Assembly: GCF_001667735.1 (NCBI RefSeq)
Contig: NZ_LZJN01000182.1
Span: 1 to 41,922, forward strand
Origin: Mycobacterium sp. E183
Lineage (GTDB): Bacteria; Actinomycetota; Actinomycetes; Mycobacteriales; Mycobacteriaceae
Reading direction: 5' to 3'
DNA: 41,922 bases
Within the stretch, counting starts at the first letter, position 1, and each line of letters starts with the position of its first letter. Of the stretch, positions 24,365-32,832 are shown piece by piece. The position numbers and the translations under genes are program-made. Under the pieces are notes generated by a model. It was not told the DNA's origin, did no database searches, and saw only the letters and a list, made by a program, of their open reading frames with translations.

Positions 24365-25483
24365 TCACCGACCCAGTACGGCCACAACACAGGACCCACC
24401 GCCCCCCATCGCCTGCGCCAGCCCGACGCGGGGATCGGCGGCCTGCCGCGAATCCGACTCTCCACGAAGCTGACTCACCACCTCGGCGACCTGGGCCAGT
24501 CCCGTTGCACCGAACGCGTGCCCGCGGGCAAGGCAGCCGCCGTCGGTGTTGGTCGGCAGCCTGCCTTTGGATCCCAACCCGCCCGACTGGACGAGTTCGG
24601 CGACATCCTTGACGTCGACGAGGCCGAGTGCGATCAGCGCGGTGACCTCCTCGCTGGCGCACATGTCATGCAGGGAAACAATTCCGACGTCATTCGCCGC
24701 GACCTGCGCCGCGGCGTAAGCCCGCCCTGCCGTCAGGGTTATTTGCGACGGCGGGCCGACGCACGGACCGGCCAGCGGCCAGCCCGGGTCGCGCGGCCAA
24801 CTCGTCTGCTCGATGGCGTTGATCGCCACGGACCGCATGCGTGGTCCGGACGTCACGACGATCGCGGCGCCGCCGTCGACCGAGGCGTGACACATCATCT
24901 TGGTTAGCGGCTCGGCGATCATCCGCGACGACATCACCTGTTCAACGGTCACCTCGTGGTCGTTGCGCCGAGCCGCCAGCGGATTCAGGCGCGCCTGGTT
25001 ATACGACTTGGCCGCGACGGCACCGATAACATCCGGCGCGCAGTTCGCCTCGTACAGAAAGCGATTCGCCTCGATCGCGTAGTGGATCTGCGGCGGGAAC
25101 CGGTCCCAGAAATCGACCGCCGCCGGTACCACCCCGCCGGGCTCGAGCGCGGTCGTCTTCTCATAGCCGATCGCCAACGCCGCCTCGCAGCGGCCCGACG
25201 CCACCGCCCACACAGCATGCCGCAGGGCGACCATGCCCCCCGCCGAGGCGCTTTCGATCGCGGTTACCGGGATCCCGCTGCGTCCCAACGCATGCGCGAC
25301 CTTCAGCCCGGTCTGCGGCGGCGCCATCGACGACGAGCAGAAGACCTCGCCGATGGCGTCATAGCCGAGACCCGCGTCCTCGAGCGCCTGCCGGGCGGCC
25401 GTCACCCCGAACTGGGCGAGCGCGGTGTCGCCGTGTTTGCCGAACGGGGTGAGCCCGACGCCCGCGACGTGGACGCCCGTCAC
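24365..25483 (-). CDS. Thiolase-fold protein without the nucleophilic Cys (Ltp2-like)
   Basis: 372 residues; GTG 25483 overlaps the OB-fold gene stop (GTGA). Thiolase-fold markers are SLHDMCASEEV and GGCLARGHAFGATGLAQ. The nucleophile loop, normally NxxCASG, reads IESASAGG, with Ser80 in the Cys position, so ordinary thiolysis is unlikely. In sterol side-chain degradation Ltp2-type proteins of this fold lack the Cys and act as retro-aldolases with a DUF35 partner; the same arrangement here suggests aldol cleavage of a 3-hydroxyacyl-CoA. This is inference from fold and neighbour. It is the last gene of a six-gene operon. Confidence 0.87.
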   Translation of the reverse strand: MTGVHVAGVGLTPFGKHGDTALAQFGVTAARQALEDAGLGYDAIGEVFCSSSMAPPQTGLKVAHALGRSGIPVTAIESASAGGMVALRHAVWAVASGRCEAALAIGYEKTTALEPGGVVPAAVDFWDRFPPQIHYAIEANRFLYEANCAPDVIGAVAAKSYNQARLNPLAARRNDHEVTVEQVMSSRMIAEPLTKMMCHASVDGGAAIVVTSGPRMRSVAINAIEQTSWPRDPGWPLAGPCVGPPSQITLTAGRAYAAAQVAANDVGIVSLHDMCASEEVTALIALGLVDVKDVAELVQSGGLGSKGRLPTNTDGGCLARGHAFGATGLAQVAEVVSQLRGESDSRQAADPRVGLAQAMGGGGSCVVAVLGR

Positions 25484-25722
25484 GCCGGATCCGCCTCGAA
25501 GAGCAGCACTTCAGCCTCGCCAAGCTTCCGCTCGACGATTCGGCCAACGGCACCGGGCCCGGGCCGTGGCCCGGACACCAGGAGTTGCACCCGGCCTTCG
25601 CGAGTGTCGACCCATGCGACGGAGTAGCCCTCCTGGCCGAACTCGGGAATCGGCGACCTCGACGGCACGAACGTCGATGCCCACACCGTCGCAGTCTCAT
25701 CACTGGGTGGATCAGCCGGCAC
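25480..25722 (-). CDS. Minimal DUF35-like OB-fold protein
   Basis: 80 residues from GTG 25722, overlapping the end of the CaiB fusion by 11 bases and the thiolase start by 4. The core EGYSVAWVDTREGRVQLLVSG followed by GAVGRIVER and AEVLLFEAD matches the OB-fold half of DUF35 proteins. DUF35 proteins are usually about 130 residues with an N-terminal Cys4 zinc ribbon; this one has no Cys at all. Standing directly before the Cys-less thiolase, it is probably its obligate partner, helping dock or bind the CoA ester. Confidence 0.65.
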   Translation of the reverse strand: MPADPPSDETATVWASTFVPSRSPIPEFGQEGYSVAWVDTREGRVQLLVSGPRPGPGAVGRIVERKLGEAEVLLFEADPA

Positions 25723-27811
25723 TTGTCATCCTCTCCTGACGGGCATTCGCGTCGCCCAGGGCCGGCGGCGGCGCCAGCGGGATCGGGCCCTGCCCGGTGA
25801 ATCGCCACGGGAGACCGACCAGGCGCGCGGTGGTGATATCCGGATCGGGGTGGGCGATCTCCGGGAAGAATCCCCGCGCGGCCAAGTGGGGGTCGTTCAC
25901 CAGGTCGTCCGCGCGTTGCACGACCGCAGCGCGCAACCCCGCGGCCGTCAGGCGCGCTGCCGCCTCGCCGGCCGGCGCGCCGGCGATCAGCGCGGCGAGC
26001 TGATCGGGTTCCCCGGCCAATTCCGTCAGGCGCGCCCGGTCCGCGGGAGCCGAGAGTTCGACCGCCACCCAGCGGTCATCGGCGCTACGGTAGACGCCGC
26101 CCCGCGCGTCGGCCCCACCGTCGGACACCACCCCGACGGGGGCCGAGGCCGCGGCGACGAATTCGGCCACCGTGGACGCCACCACCTCGGCCATGGACAG
26201 ATCGATCACCGCCCCGAAGTCGCGGGCAGGCCCGAGCGCCCAAGCCGCTATCACGGTGGCCGCCACCACCGAAGACAGCGGGTCGGCGATTACCGTGCCG
26301 AGCCGCGCCGGCGACCCGTCGGATCCCGTGGTGAGTCCGGCCAGACCCCCGTAGGACTGAACGTTGTTGGCGTACACGCGGTATCCGGCCATGGGACCCG
26401 TCGACCCGAAACCCGAGACCCGCATCACCAACCGGCCCGAGTCGGCGATTTCGGCGGGGTCGACGCCGAGCCGGGTCAGCCGTGCCGCGCCGACATTCTC
26501 GATCAGCACGTCGGCTTCCTCGAGGGCGGCGGCGACGTCCTGCGTCGGCCGGCCGGGATCGATCAGCGCGCTGCGCTTGGAGTGGTTGGCCACCGCGAAA
26601 TACGCGCCGCGCTCGACGCCGGGCCGCCCTGCGGCGAACGGTCCGGTGCGGCGGTAGATGTCGAGTCGGTCGCGGTCTTCCAGTCGCAGCACCCGGGCAC
26701 CCATCCCACCGAGCAACGCGCCGACGATCGGCCCGGCCAGGACGTGGGTCAGCTCGGCGACTCGCAGGTCGTTCAGCCGGCCCGTGCGGTGCCGTCCGAA
26801 CCGCCCGCCCGGGCGCGTCGCCCATGGGGGGGCCAGTACGGACAGGGCAGTACCGCCCAGTCGAGTCACCGAAATGGCTCCGCGAGAAGCGAATTGGGGC
26901 GACGTCAGGATCTCCGCGGGTGTATTCACCGGCGTCGAAGGCACGCCGTTGGCCTGCAACAGGGCTGCGCAGTCTTCCTTGAGGAGCGTCGCCGCCCACG
27001 CCCCGACGTGGTGGTTGATCAAATCGGCGTGCTCTATCCGGGCGGCTCGTTCGCCCAGGCCCGTGGCCCATCCGGGATGACCCAAGGCCACCAACAGGCC
27101 GGTCCACTGGTGATTTTCGACGGCGGTGATGCGCACCAGTCCGTCGCGGCAGGCGAACAAGCCCGACGGGGCGAGATAACGCCCGCTGCCCGCCCTTCCC
27201 GGGCAGGAGTACAGCACGTGGGCGCACTCGGGAAGGGCCGCGGTGAATGCGACCGCCTCCTGCACCGACACATCCACGCTCACCGGCGCGCTCGTAGCGT
27301 TGCGCCGATCGAGGCCGTGCAGGGCCGCCAGCGCCGTCACCGCGCCCGCCGCCTTGAGCGCGACATAGCCAGGGGCGGGCACCGGCGTCCCGTCAGAGCC
27401 CTCGATCGTAGCGAGCATGCCACCGGTCGCCTGGGCGATCAGTTCACCACCCCGCTCGACGGAGCGCGGTCCGGTCAGGCCGAATGGGCTGACGCTCACC
27501 ACCACGGCGTTTCTGGCCTGCGGCGGGTCGATCGCGGCGTCGTGGTCGACGATCACGATGTCGTGTGCGTCGATCAATGCCGATGTGTCGCTTGGTGATC
27601 GCAGAATTCGCTTGCCACGATCTAGAACCACGTCAACCAGTGGCACCGACGCGGCGCCAACCGCGATCATCGGCCCTACCCGGGACGGCGAGAAACCGCC
27701 GCCGAGCTTCCTCACCTCGGCGCCGAGGTTCGCCAGCAGCGACGTGGCCGCCGCAGCGGCGATCCCGTCGCCGACCTGAAGGACTTTGACACCCGAGAGG
27801 AACGAGTTCAC
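25712..27811 (-). CDS. Tandem CaiB/class III CoA-transferase fusion
   Basis: 699 residues from GTG 27811 (overlaps the upstream stop as GTGA), nearly twice the family length. The first copy starts at LSGVKVLQVGDGIAAAAATSLLANLGAEVRKL. The second starts near residue 346 with LNDLRVAELTHVLAGPIVGALLGGMGARVLRLEDRD. In the first copy the catalytic Asp position is Tyr149 (PAPGYVALKAAG); in the second it is Asp510 (TVIADPLSSVV). One active site per chain is therefore expected. CaiB enzymes are interlocked dimers, so the fusion may mimic a heterodimer of a degenerate and an active subunit. It should activate an acid of this branch as its CoA ester. Confidence 0.9.
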   Translation of the reverse strand: MNSFLSGVKVLQVGDGIAAAAATSLLANLGAEVRKLGGGFSPSRVGPMIAVGAASVPLVDVVLDRGKRILRSPSDTSALIDAHDIVIVDHDAAIDPPQARNAVVVSVSPFGLTGPRSVERGGELIAQATGGMLATIEGSDGTPVPAPGYVALKAAGAVTALAALHGLDRRNATSAPVSVDVSVQEAVAFTAALPECAHVLYSCPGRAGSGRYLAPSGLFACRDGLVRITAVENHQWTGLLVALGHPGWATGLGERAARIEHADLINHHVGAWAATLLKEDCAALLQANGVPSTPVNTPAEILTSPQFASRGAISVTRLGGTALSVLAPPWATRPGGRFGRHRTGRLNDLRVAELTHVLAGPIVGALLGGMGARVLRLEDRDRLDIYRRTGPFAAGRPGVERGAYFAVANHSKRSALIDPGRPTQDVAAALEEADVLIENVGAARLTRLGVDPAEIADSGRLVMRVSGFGSTGPMAGYRVYANNVQSYGGLAGLTTGSDGSPARLGTVIADPLSSVVAATVIAAWALGPARDFGAVIDLSMAEVVASTVAEFVAAASAPVGVVSDGGADARGGVYRSADDRWVAVELSAPADRARLTELAGEPDQLAALIAGAPAGEAAARLTAAGLRAAVVQRADDLVNDPHLAARGFFPEIAHPDPDITTARLVGLPWRFTGQGPIPLAPPPALGDANARQERMTSAG

Positions 27812-28890
27812 CCGTCACCTCCCGGCTGCTCCACCGGATAGCGCCCCGTGAGCCAGCGCGTCACGATGTCGCGGTGGTGCGCGCGCTGACCGAGACTTCC
27901 CGCAGCACTGGCCGCCCGGCGGAGATGAACGTGGGCATCGTGCTCCCACGTGTACGCGATGCCGCCGAACACCTGAGTGGCGCCCTCGGGCACGGTACGC
28001 AGCGCGTCGATACCCCAGTAGGCGGCGAGGGAGCCCAGCGCGGGGGCCTCGGGATGCCCGTGTTGGCAAGCGTCGGCGGCACGATTGACGAGCGCCCGCC
28101 CGATCTCGATCGCGCACCGCTGATCGACCAGGCGGTGCTTGATCGCCTGGAAGGCGCCGATCGGGCGGCCGAAGGCGACGCGCAGCTTCGCGTACTCGGT
28201 TGCGGCCTCGTTGGCGGCCGCCGCAATGCCAACCAACTCGGCCACCCGACCGATCAGGGCGCGCAGCGCGGCTTCACCGTGGCGGCGGACCGCATCCGGC
28301 CCGGTCTCGAGGACCTGAATCGGCGTATCGCTCAGCGTGATTCGTGCGCCGGGGTTGTGATCCAGGGGCGTCACCGGCTCGCGCACCACGCCCGCCTCCG
28401 CCGGGTCGACAACCCCGAGCACGGCGGACTCTCCGTCGCCCGCGCAGACCAACAACTTGGTTGCGACCGCACCGAACGGCACGAGCGGCCACACTCCGGA
28501 GACGCCCGCCGTGGTGCGCTCTCCGCGCTCGGGCAACAGCAGGGGAATCCCGTCGGCGCAGCGGTTCTCGCACCATCCCGTGGCCGCCGCCATCGCAAGC
28601 GGGGCAGGCGCCGACGCCGCGCCGGCGGCCTCGGCCAGCACGCACAGATCACGGAGCCCGCCCCCTCCGCCCCCGGCGGCCTCGCTGACCAAGACGTCGG
28701 CCCACCCGGCCTCGACGATCGTCTGCCACAGCTTCGGGTCGAACACCGGGCCGGGGCCATCGAGCAGGCTCCGAAAAGAGCTGGCAGACCACACCTTTCG
28801 GAGGGCGTCATCGGCCGACGCCCGCAACTGCTCGAGTTCGGCCGCGCTGCGTGCGAGTTCGTTCAGCGACGACGGGCCATCAGGGGTCAC
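27808..28890 (-). CDS. Acyl-CoA dehydrogenase, non-catalytic (beta-like) subunit
   Basis: 360 residues from GTG 28890, overlapping the alpha-like gene by 11 bases. ACAD features remain in the C-terminal half: RVAFGRPIGAFQAIKHRLVDQRCAIE and ATQVFGGIAYTWEHDAHVHLRRA. The middle domain is reduced and low in conserved motifs; no SEPEAGSD is visible, and the helix-G region (AALRALIGRVAELVG) has no base at the aligned place. It pairs with the subunit at 28880-30073 as a probable alpha2beta2 enzyme. The N-terminal 60 residues are poorly conserved and contain a Gly-rich run (AAGGGGGGL). Confidence 0.86.
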   Translation of the reverse strand: MTPDGPSSLNELARSAAELEQLRASADDALRKVWSASSFRSLLDGPGPVFDPKLWQTIVEAGWADVLVSEAAGGGGGGLRDLCVLAEAAGAASAPAPLAMAAATGWCENRCADGIPLLLPERGERTTAGVSGVWPLVPFGAVATKLLVCAGDGESAVLGVVDPAEAGVVREPVTPLDHNPGARITLSDTPIQVLETGPDAVRRHGEAALRALIGRVAELVGIAAAANEAATEYAKLRVAFGRPIGAFQAIKHRLVDQRCAIEIGRALVNRAADACQHGHPEAPALGSLAAYWGIDALRTVPEGATQVFGGIAYTWEHDAHVHLRRAASAAGSLGQRAHHRDIVTRWLTGRYPVEQPGGDG

Positions 28891-30073
28891 GCGGCAGTCC
28901 CAGCAGCTTCTCGGCGATCACGTTGCGCTGGACCTCGGACGTGCCCGCACCGAAGGTCGCCGCCCGCATCAGCAGGTAGCTCCGTGCGACGTTCCCGTTG
29001 TTCGTCGCCCCCGCCGAGCCGCGCTCCAGGGTGCCACCCGGCCCGGTGAGTTCCAGCCCGAAATTGGCCATCTCCTGATCGACTTCCGACGTCAGCAGCT
29101 TGGCCACCGACGCCTCGGGCCCGGGACTGACGCCGCGGACGCCGGCGGCCGTCGCCTGGGCCGAGATCTGACGCAGCGCCTCCACCCGCGCGGCGAAACC
29201 GACGATCCGATCGGCCACGTAGCCGTCGCCGCAGCCCTCGTGCCCCAGCGCTCCTTGCTCCTGCGCCATCTTGATCAGAATCGCCAGCCGCCGTTCGATC
29301 CGATGGGTGCGGCTCTGTCCGACGCGCTCGTAGCCCAGCGTGGATTTGGCCACCCGCCAACCGCCGTGCAGTGGGCCGAGCACGTTGTCGAGCGGCACCC
29401 GCACCGAATCGAAGAACACCTCGTTGAACTCGGCCTGCCCGGTGATCTGGCGGATCGGGCGCACCTCGATCCCGCTGGTGCGTAGGGGTACGAGGATGTA
29501 GCTGATTCCTTGGTGCTTGTCCGCCGTGGGATCCGTGCGTGCCAGGATGTAGATCCAGTCGGCGTATTGCGCCTTGGACGTCCAGACCTTCTGCCCGGTG
29601 ATGACCAGCTCTTCGCCGTGGATCTCGGCCCTGGTCTTCAGGGCGGCGAGATCACTGCCCGCGTCGGGTTCGCTGAATCCCTGACACCACACCTCGTCGC
29701 CCGAAAGGATTTTCGGCAGATAGCGTTGGCGTTGCTCGTCGGTACCCCACTGAATGATCGTGGGGCCGAGCTGATTGACGGCGCTGCGGTTGATGGGCTC
29801 TGGAGCGTGCGCGGCGGCCATCTCGGCGTTGAAGATGAGCTGTTGCACCGGAGTGGCCGCGCGACCACCGAATTCGGACGGCCATGAGATCGCCGCCAAG
29901 TCCGCGTCGTGAAGACGCCTCTGCCACAGGCGCATTCGGCTCAATCGATCCATCTCGTCGCGGCCCTGGACGCGCACGTCCGAGGTCAATGCCGTTGCAA
30001 GAAACCCGCGCACCTCGTCGCGGAACTGCCGATCGGCCCCGGTGAGGACGACCCCGTAATCCGGTTCGGTCAC
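28880..30073 (-). CDS. Acyl-CoA dehydrogenase, catalytic (alpha-like) subunit
   Basis: 397 residues; GTG 30073 overlaps the amidohydrolase stop (GTGA). The segments QGFSEPDAGSDLAALKTRAE (residues 131-150), TGQKVWTSKAQYADWIYILARTDP and the C-terminal AGTSEVQRNVIAEKLLGLPRDP-type ending identify it. Glu249 in STLGYERVGQ is at the helix-G catalytic position, and the C-terminal loop (FGAGTSE) lacks the MCAD-type Glu. It should oxidise an acyl-CoA produced in this operon (CaiB fusion downstream) and pass electrons to ETF. Confidence 0.91.
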   Translation of the reverse strand: MTEPDYGVVLTGADRQFRDEVRGFLATALTSDVRVQGRDEMDRLSRMRLWQRRLHDADLAAISWPSEFGGRAATPVQQLIFNAEMAAAHAPEPINRSAVNQLGPTIIQWGTDEQRQRYLPKILSGDEVWCQGFSEPDAGSDLAALKTRAEIHGEELVITGQKVWTSKAQYADWIYILARTDPTADKHQGISYILVPLRTSGIEVRPIRQITGQAEFNEVFFDSVRVPLDNVLGPLHGGWRVAKSTLGYERVGQSRTHRIERRLAILIKMAQEQGALGHEGCGDGYVADRIVGFAARVEALRQISAQATAAGVRGVSPGPEASVAKLLTSEVDQEMANFGLELTGPGGTLERGSAGATNNGNVARSYLLMRAATFGAGTSEVQRNVIAEKLLGLPRDP

Positions 30074-31380
30074 GCCCCACCGCGAAGGATCGACGCCATC
30101 CGTACCTTCATGTCGCCGTACGTGATCGCGGTAGCGCCCGCCCTGGGCGCGCGGCCGGCGTCCACCTTGGGCGCCGACAGATCCAGGCCGGCAATTCTTT
30201 CCCGCAGCGCCGCGACGGTGCAGTGTTCCCTGCCCCGTCGCTCGACGCCGGTGTAGCCGAAGGCGCGGGCCGCATTACGCCAGGTGATCGCCTCGACCTC
30301 GTCGGGTGTGCAGCCCTCCAACTGGGCGGCGAGCTGCTCGGGCGCGTCCGGCCAGCTGCTGTCCGAGTGCGGGTAGTCCATCTCCCAGCAGATGGTGTCC
30401 ACTCCGATGCGCTCCCGCATCTCGATGCCGACCCGGTCGCGGATGAAGCACGACATGAAGTTGCGGCGATACACGTCGCTGGGGCTCAGCCCGTCACCCA
30501 AATCGTCTCCCGTCCAGGCCCGCTGTCGCGAGTAGATGTCCTCGAATCGCTCCAGCAGGAACGGAATCCATCCGATGCCGCCCTCCGACAGCGAGAACTT
30601 GATGGACGGGAACTTCTTCACAATGGGTGAGAACAACAGGTCGGCAACGAAGCGCTGGGTGTCGATCGGCAGCATCGAGTTGTACGCCAGATAGGTGGTC
30701 AGGTCCGACGGCACCGGCAATCCGCCGCCCGTGCCGATGTGGATGTTCACGACCGTGTTCTCTGTGCAGATCGCCTCCCACAGCGGATCCCAGTGCGGAT
30801 CCTGCCAGGGCGGCTGCCCGTAGCTCCCGATGTGCTGTGGAGCCGTCACCGCGCGACAGCCGCGCCCCGCCAGGCGCCGCACTTCGGCCGCGGCCAGGCT
30901 CGCGTCCCACAACGGCAGGATCCCCATCGGGATGAACCGGTCGGGATGCCGCCCGCACCAGTCCTCGATGTGCCAGTCGTTGTAGGCGCGCACCATCGCC
31001 TCGGACACGTCGCGGTCCCCGCGGTAGGTGAACAGCGCGCCCGAGATGGTCGGGAACGACGGGAAGCACAGCGACGCAAGGACCCCCGAGGCGTCCATGT
31101 CGTTCACCCGTGCGTCGACGTCGTAACACCCCGACCTCATGTCGCTGAATCGCGACGGCTCGAATCCCCATTCGTCGTTGGGCCGGCCCACAACGGCGTT
31201 GAGCCCGATGTTCGGCAGCTGCAGACCGTCGTACACCCAGAAACACATGCCGTCGGCGTCCTCGACGATGCGCGGTGCGTCGTCGGCGAAACGGCTTGGC
31301 ACCCGGCCGTTGAACATGTCGGGTGGTTCCACGGTGTGGTCGTCGACGCTGATCAGTACCAGATCGAGAGGATCAATCAC
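30070..31380 (-). CDS. Amidohydrolase-2 family metal-dependent hydrolase
   Basis: 436 residues from GTG 31380. It opens like its paralogue at 9632, with ISVDDHTVEPPDMF (His15), and carries NIHIGTGGGLPVPSD, FSLSEGGIGWIPFLLERFED and CWEMDYPHSDSSWP. A -10-like TAGGAT (reverse complement of 31388-31393) ends seven bases before the GTG without a ribosome site, so a leaderless start is likely. It is the first gene of the six-gene operon with ACAD pair, CaiB fusion, OB-fold protein and thiolase. A ring-opening hydrolysis or decarboxylation is plausible; the exact reaction is unknown. Confidence 0.88.
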   Translation of the reverse strand: MIDPLDLVLISVDDHTVEPPDMFNGRVPSRFADDAPRIVEDADGMCFWVYDGLQLPNIGLNAVVGRPNDEWGFEPSRFSDMRSGCYDVDARVNDMDASGVLASLCFPSFPTISGALFTYRGDRDVSEAMVRAYNDWHIEDWCGRHPDRFIPMGILPLWDASLAAAEVRRLAGRGCRAVTAPQHIGSYGQPPWQDPHWDPLWEAICTENTVVNIHIGTGGGLPVPSDLTTYLAYNSMLPIDTQRFVADLLFSPIVKKFPSIKFSLSEGGIGWIPFLLERFEDIYSRQRAWTGDDLGDGLSPSDVYRRNFMSCFIRDRVGIEMRERIGVDTICWEMDYPHSDSSWPDAPEQLAAQLEGCTPDEVEAITWRNAARAFGYTGVERRGREHCTVAALRERIAGLDLSAPKVDAGRAPRAGATAITYGDMKVRMASILRGGA

Positions 31381-31392
31381 TCGAACAATCCT

Positions 31393-31423
31393 AAACTAAT
31401 AGACACTTTCTGTCTAAGTGTTC
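31393..31423. promoter_or_regulatory. Island operator, site C (31-bp four-half-site motif)
   Basis: Half-sites AAACT (31393-31397), AGACA (31401-31405), TGTCT (31411-31415) and TGTTC (31419-31423) give 11 of 12 core matches. The inner pair is a perfect inverted repeat. It fills the 42-base gap between the SRPBCC gene and the amidohydrolase, touching the SRPBCC stop codon, and overlaps the -10-like box of the amidohydrolase operon. So the amidohydrolase operon has its own promoter. Confidence 0.7.
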
Positions 31424-31854
31424 TATCCGGACTCTTTCGCTTGGGCGAAGTCCTGCACCCAGCCCGCCATCAGGCCGTAAACGGCCTCCATGGCATCGCG
31501 CGCGGCGGCGTCGTCACCGATGGGCTCGTAGTCGATGTCCCAGACCACGATTGATTCTCCGCCGGCATCCGCGCTCTCGGTCACGGTGTTGACCGCCACG
31601 AAGCGGCTGACCGGCATCGGATTGTTGGTGATCTCGTACGACAGCGCACGCTCGTCCGGCTTGATCCAGATCAGGGTCTCGATGACCGGCTTCTCGGTGC
31701 TCGCTGCGATGAACCGCCGCATGCCGGGTCCTTCGCCCTCGACCCTGACATCGCTGGGTCCGGGGATCCAGTCGACGTTACCGAAGTCGGCGAGAACGGC
31801 CCACACCGCGTCCGGTGACACGGCGAGCCGCTTGGTGACCGTGAATGTTGGCAT
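31423..31854 (-). CDS. SRPBCC (polyketide cyclase/dehydrase-like) protein
   Basis: 143 residues from ATG 31854. The fold pattern is typical: a first strand MPTFTVTKRLAVSPDAVWAVLADFGNVDWIPG, then GPGMRRFIAA, ERALSYEITNN, and a long C-terminal helix AVYGLMAGWVQDFAQAKE. Such START-like domains form a hydrophobic cavity and act as cyclases, hydratases or ligand carriers. No catalytic residues can be named. It is divergent from a crotonase and precedes, on the same strand, the amidohydrolase operon, which has its own operator. Confidence 0.85.
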   Translation of the reverse strand: MPTFTVTKRLAVSPDAVWAVLADFGNVDWIPGPSDVRVEGEGPGMRRFIAASTEKPVIETLIWIKPDERALSYEITNNPMPVSRFVAVNTVTESADAGGESIVVWDIDYEPIGDDAAARDAMEAVYGLMAGWVQDFAQAKESG

Positions 31855-31876
31855 TCGCCGACCGTATCACCCGATG

Positions 31877-31907
31877 TGACAATTGATCGACTAGTGTACT
31901 TATGTAC
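31877..31907. promoter_or_regulatory. Island operator, site G (partial copy of the 31-bp motif)
   Basis: Half-sites TGACA (31877-31881), TGTAC (31895-31899) and TGTAC (31903-31907) are at the exact positions of half-sites 1, 3 and 4. The second position reads GATCG and does not match, for 10 of 12 core matches. It lies in the divergent gap between the SRPBCC protein and the crotonase at 31931. Confidence 0.55.
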
Positions 31908-31930
31908 TGCCAACGCGCGAAGGAGGGCTG

Positions 31931-32827
31931 ATGGCCACCGACTCCGCGGCTGGAGGCGAATTCGAGGTCGATGAGGACTGGGTCCGCTATGAGGTTGTCG
32001 AACCGCACATCGCGCAGATCACCATCAACCGGCCCGAACGGCGCAACGCCATCCTGTCTCCGGGCATGCATCGACTCTTCAAGGAGCGGCTGGACCGCGC
32101 CGAGGACGATGACCAGGTCAAGGCCGTCGTGTTGCTGGCCGAAGGCAAGGACTTCTGTAGCGGCGACGACGTGCGCCGGCTCCCGGTGGAAGAAGCGGGA
32201 CTGCGCAAGGGCGAGCGACTGCCGCAGACCGCGCGCCTGGGCAACGCCCGGCGGCTGCACCGGCACCTCACCAATTGGCTGGAGTTCCCGAAGACGGTGA
32301 TCGCCGGCTGTCAGGGTGCCACGCTGGGCGCCGGGATGAATCTGGCCCTGGCCGCCGACATTCTGGTCGTCTCGGATGACATGTACGTTGCCCGCCCTCA
32401 GGCGCGCATTGGGTTCGCCGGGTTCTCCACGGCCATGCCGCTCGCGTTGCTCAAGATGGGACCCAACCGCGGCTACGAGGCGATGATCACCGGCCGCAAG
32501 GTGACCGCGCACGAACTACGCGAGTGGGGGGTAGCCGCGTCGGTGGTGCCCGCCGAGCGGCTCCGCGACGAAGCGTTGCGCTATGCCCGCGCGATCGCTC
32601 ACCACTCGGCCGACGGCCTGATGGTGGGAAAGCACGCTCTGATCGCGTTTTGGCACGCCGTCGGGATGGCGCAGTTCGGGGACTGGGTCCCGATGGGCCA
32701 CACGGTGTTCAGCAACCTCGTGTGGCGCGACGACGAGTTCAACTTCATGAAGGAACGCAGTACCCGCGGCGGCCGGGAGGCGATGGCCGAGTTGGAGCGC
32801 CGCTATGCCGAGTGGGGGTTCGAGTAG
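31931..32827 (+). CDS. Crotonase-superfamily protein (enoyl-CoA hydratase/isomerase-like)
   Basis: 298 residues from ATG 31931, behind AAGGAGGG (31920-31927). Landmarks are ITINRPERRNAI, KDFCSGDDVRRL (first oxyanion loop), QGATLGAGMNLALAADIL (second) and ELREWGVAASVV. The classical Glu positions read GAGMNLA and ARPQARIGF, so neither hydratase Glu is present. The C-terminal 40 residues (MKERSTRGGREAMAELERRYAEWGF) are longer than usual and end in a charged helix. It is a single-gene unit controlled from the gap with site G. Confidence 0.86.
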   Translation: MATDSAAGGEFEVDEDWVRYEVVEPHIAQITINRPERRNAILSPGMHRLFKERLDRAEDDDQVKAVVLLAEGKDFCSGDDVRRLPVEEAGLRKGERLPQTARLGNARRLHRHLTNWLEFPKTVIAGCQGATLGAGMNLALAADILVVSDDMYVARPQARIGFAGFSTAMPLALLKMGPNRGYEAMITGRKVTAHELREWGVAASVVPAERLRDEALRYARAIAHHSADGLMVGKHALIAFWHAVGMAQFGDWVPMGHTVFSNLVWRDDEFNFMKERSTRGGREAMAELERRYAEWGFE

Positions 32828-32832
32828 GCGCT

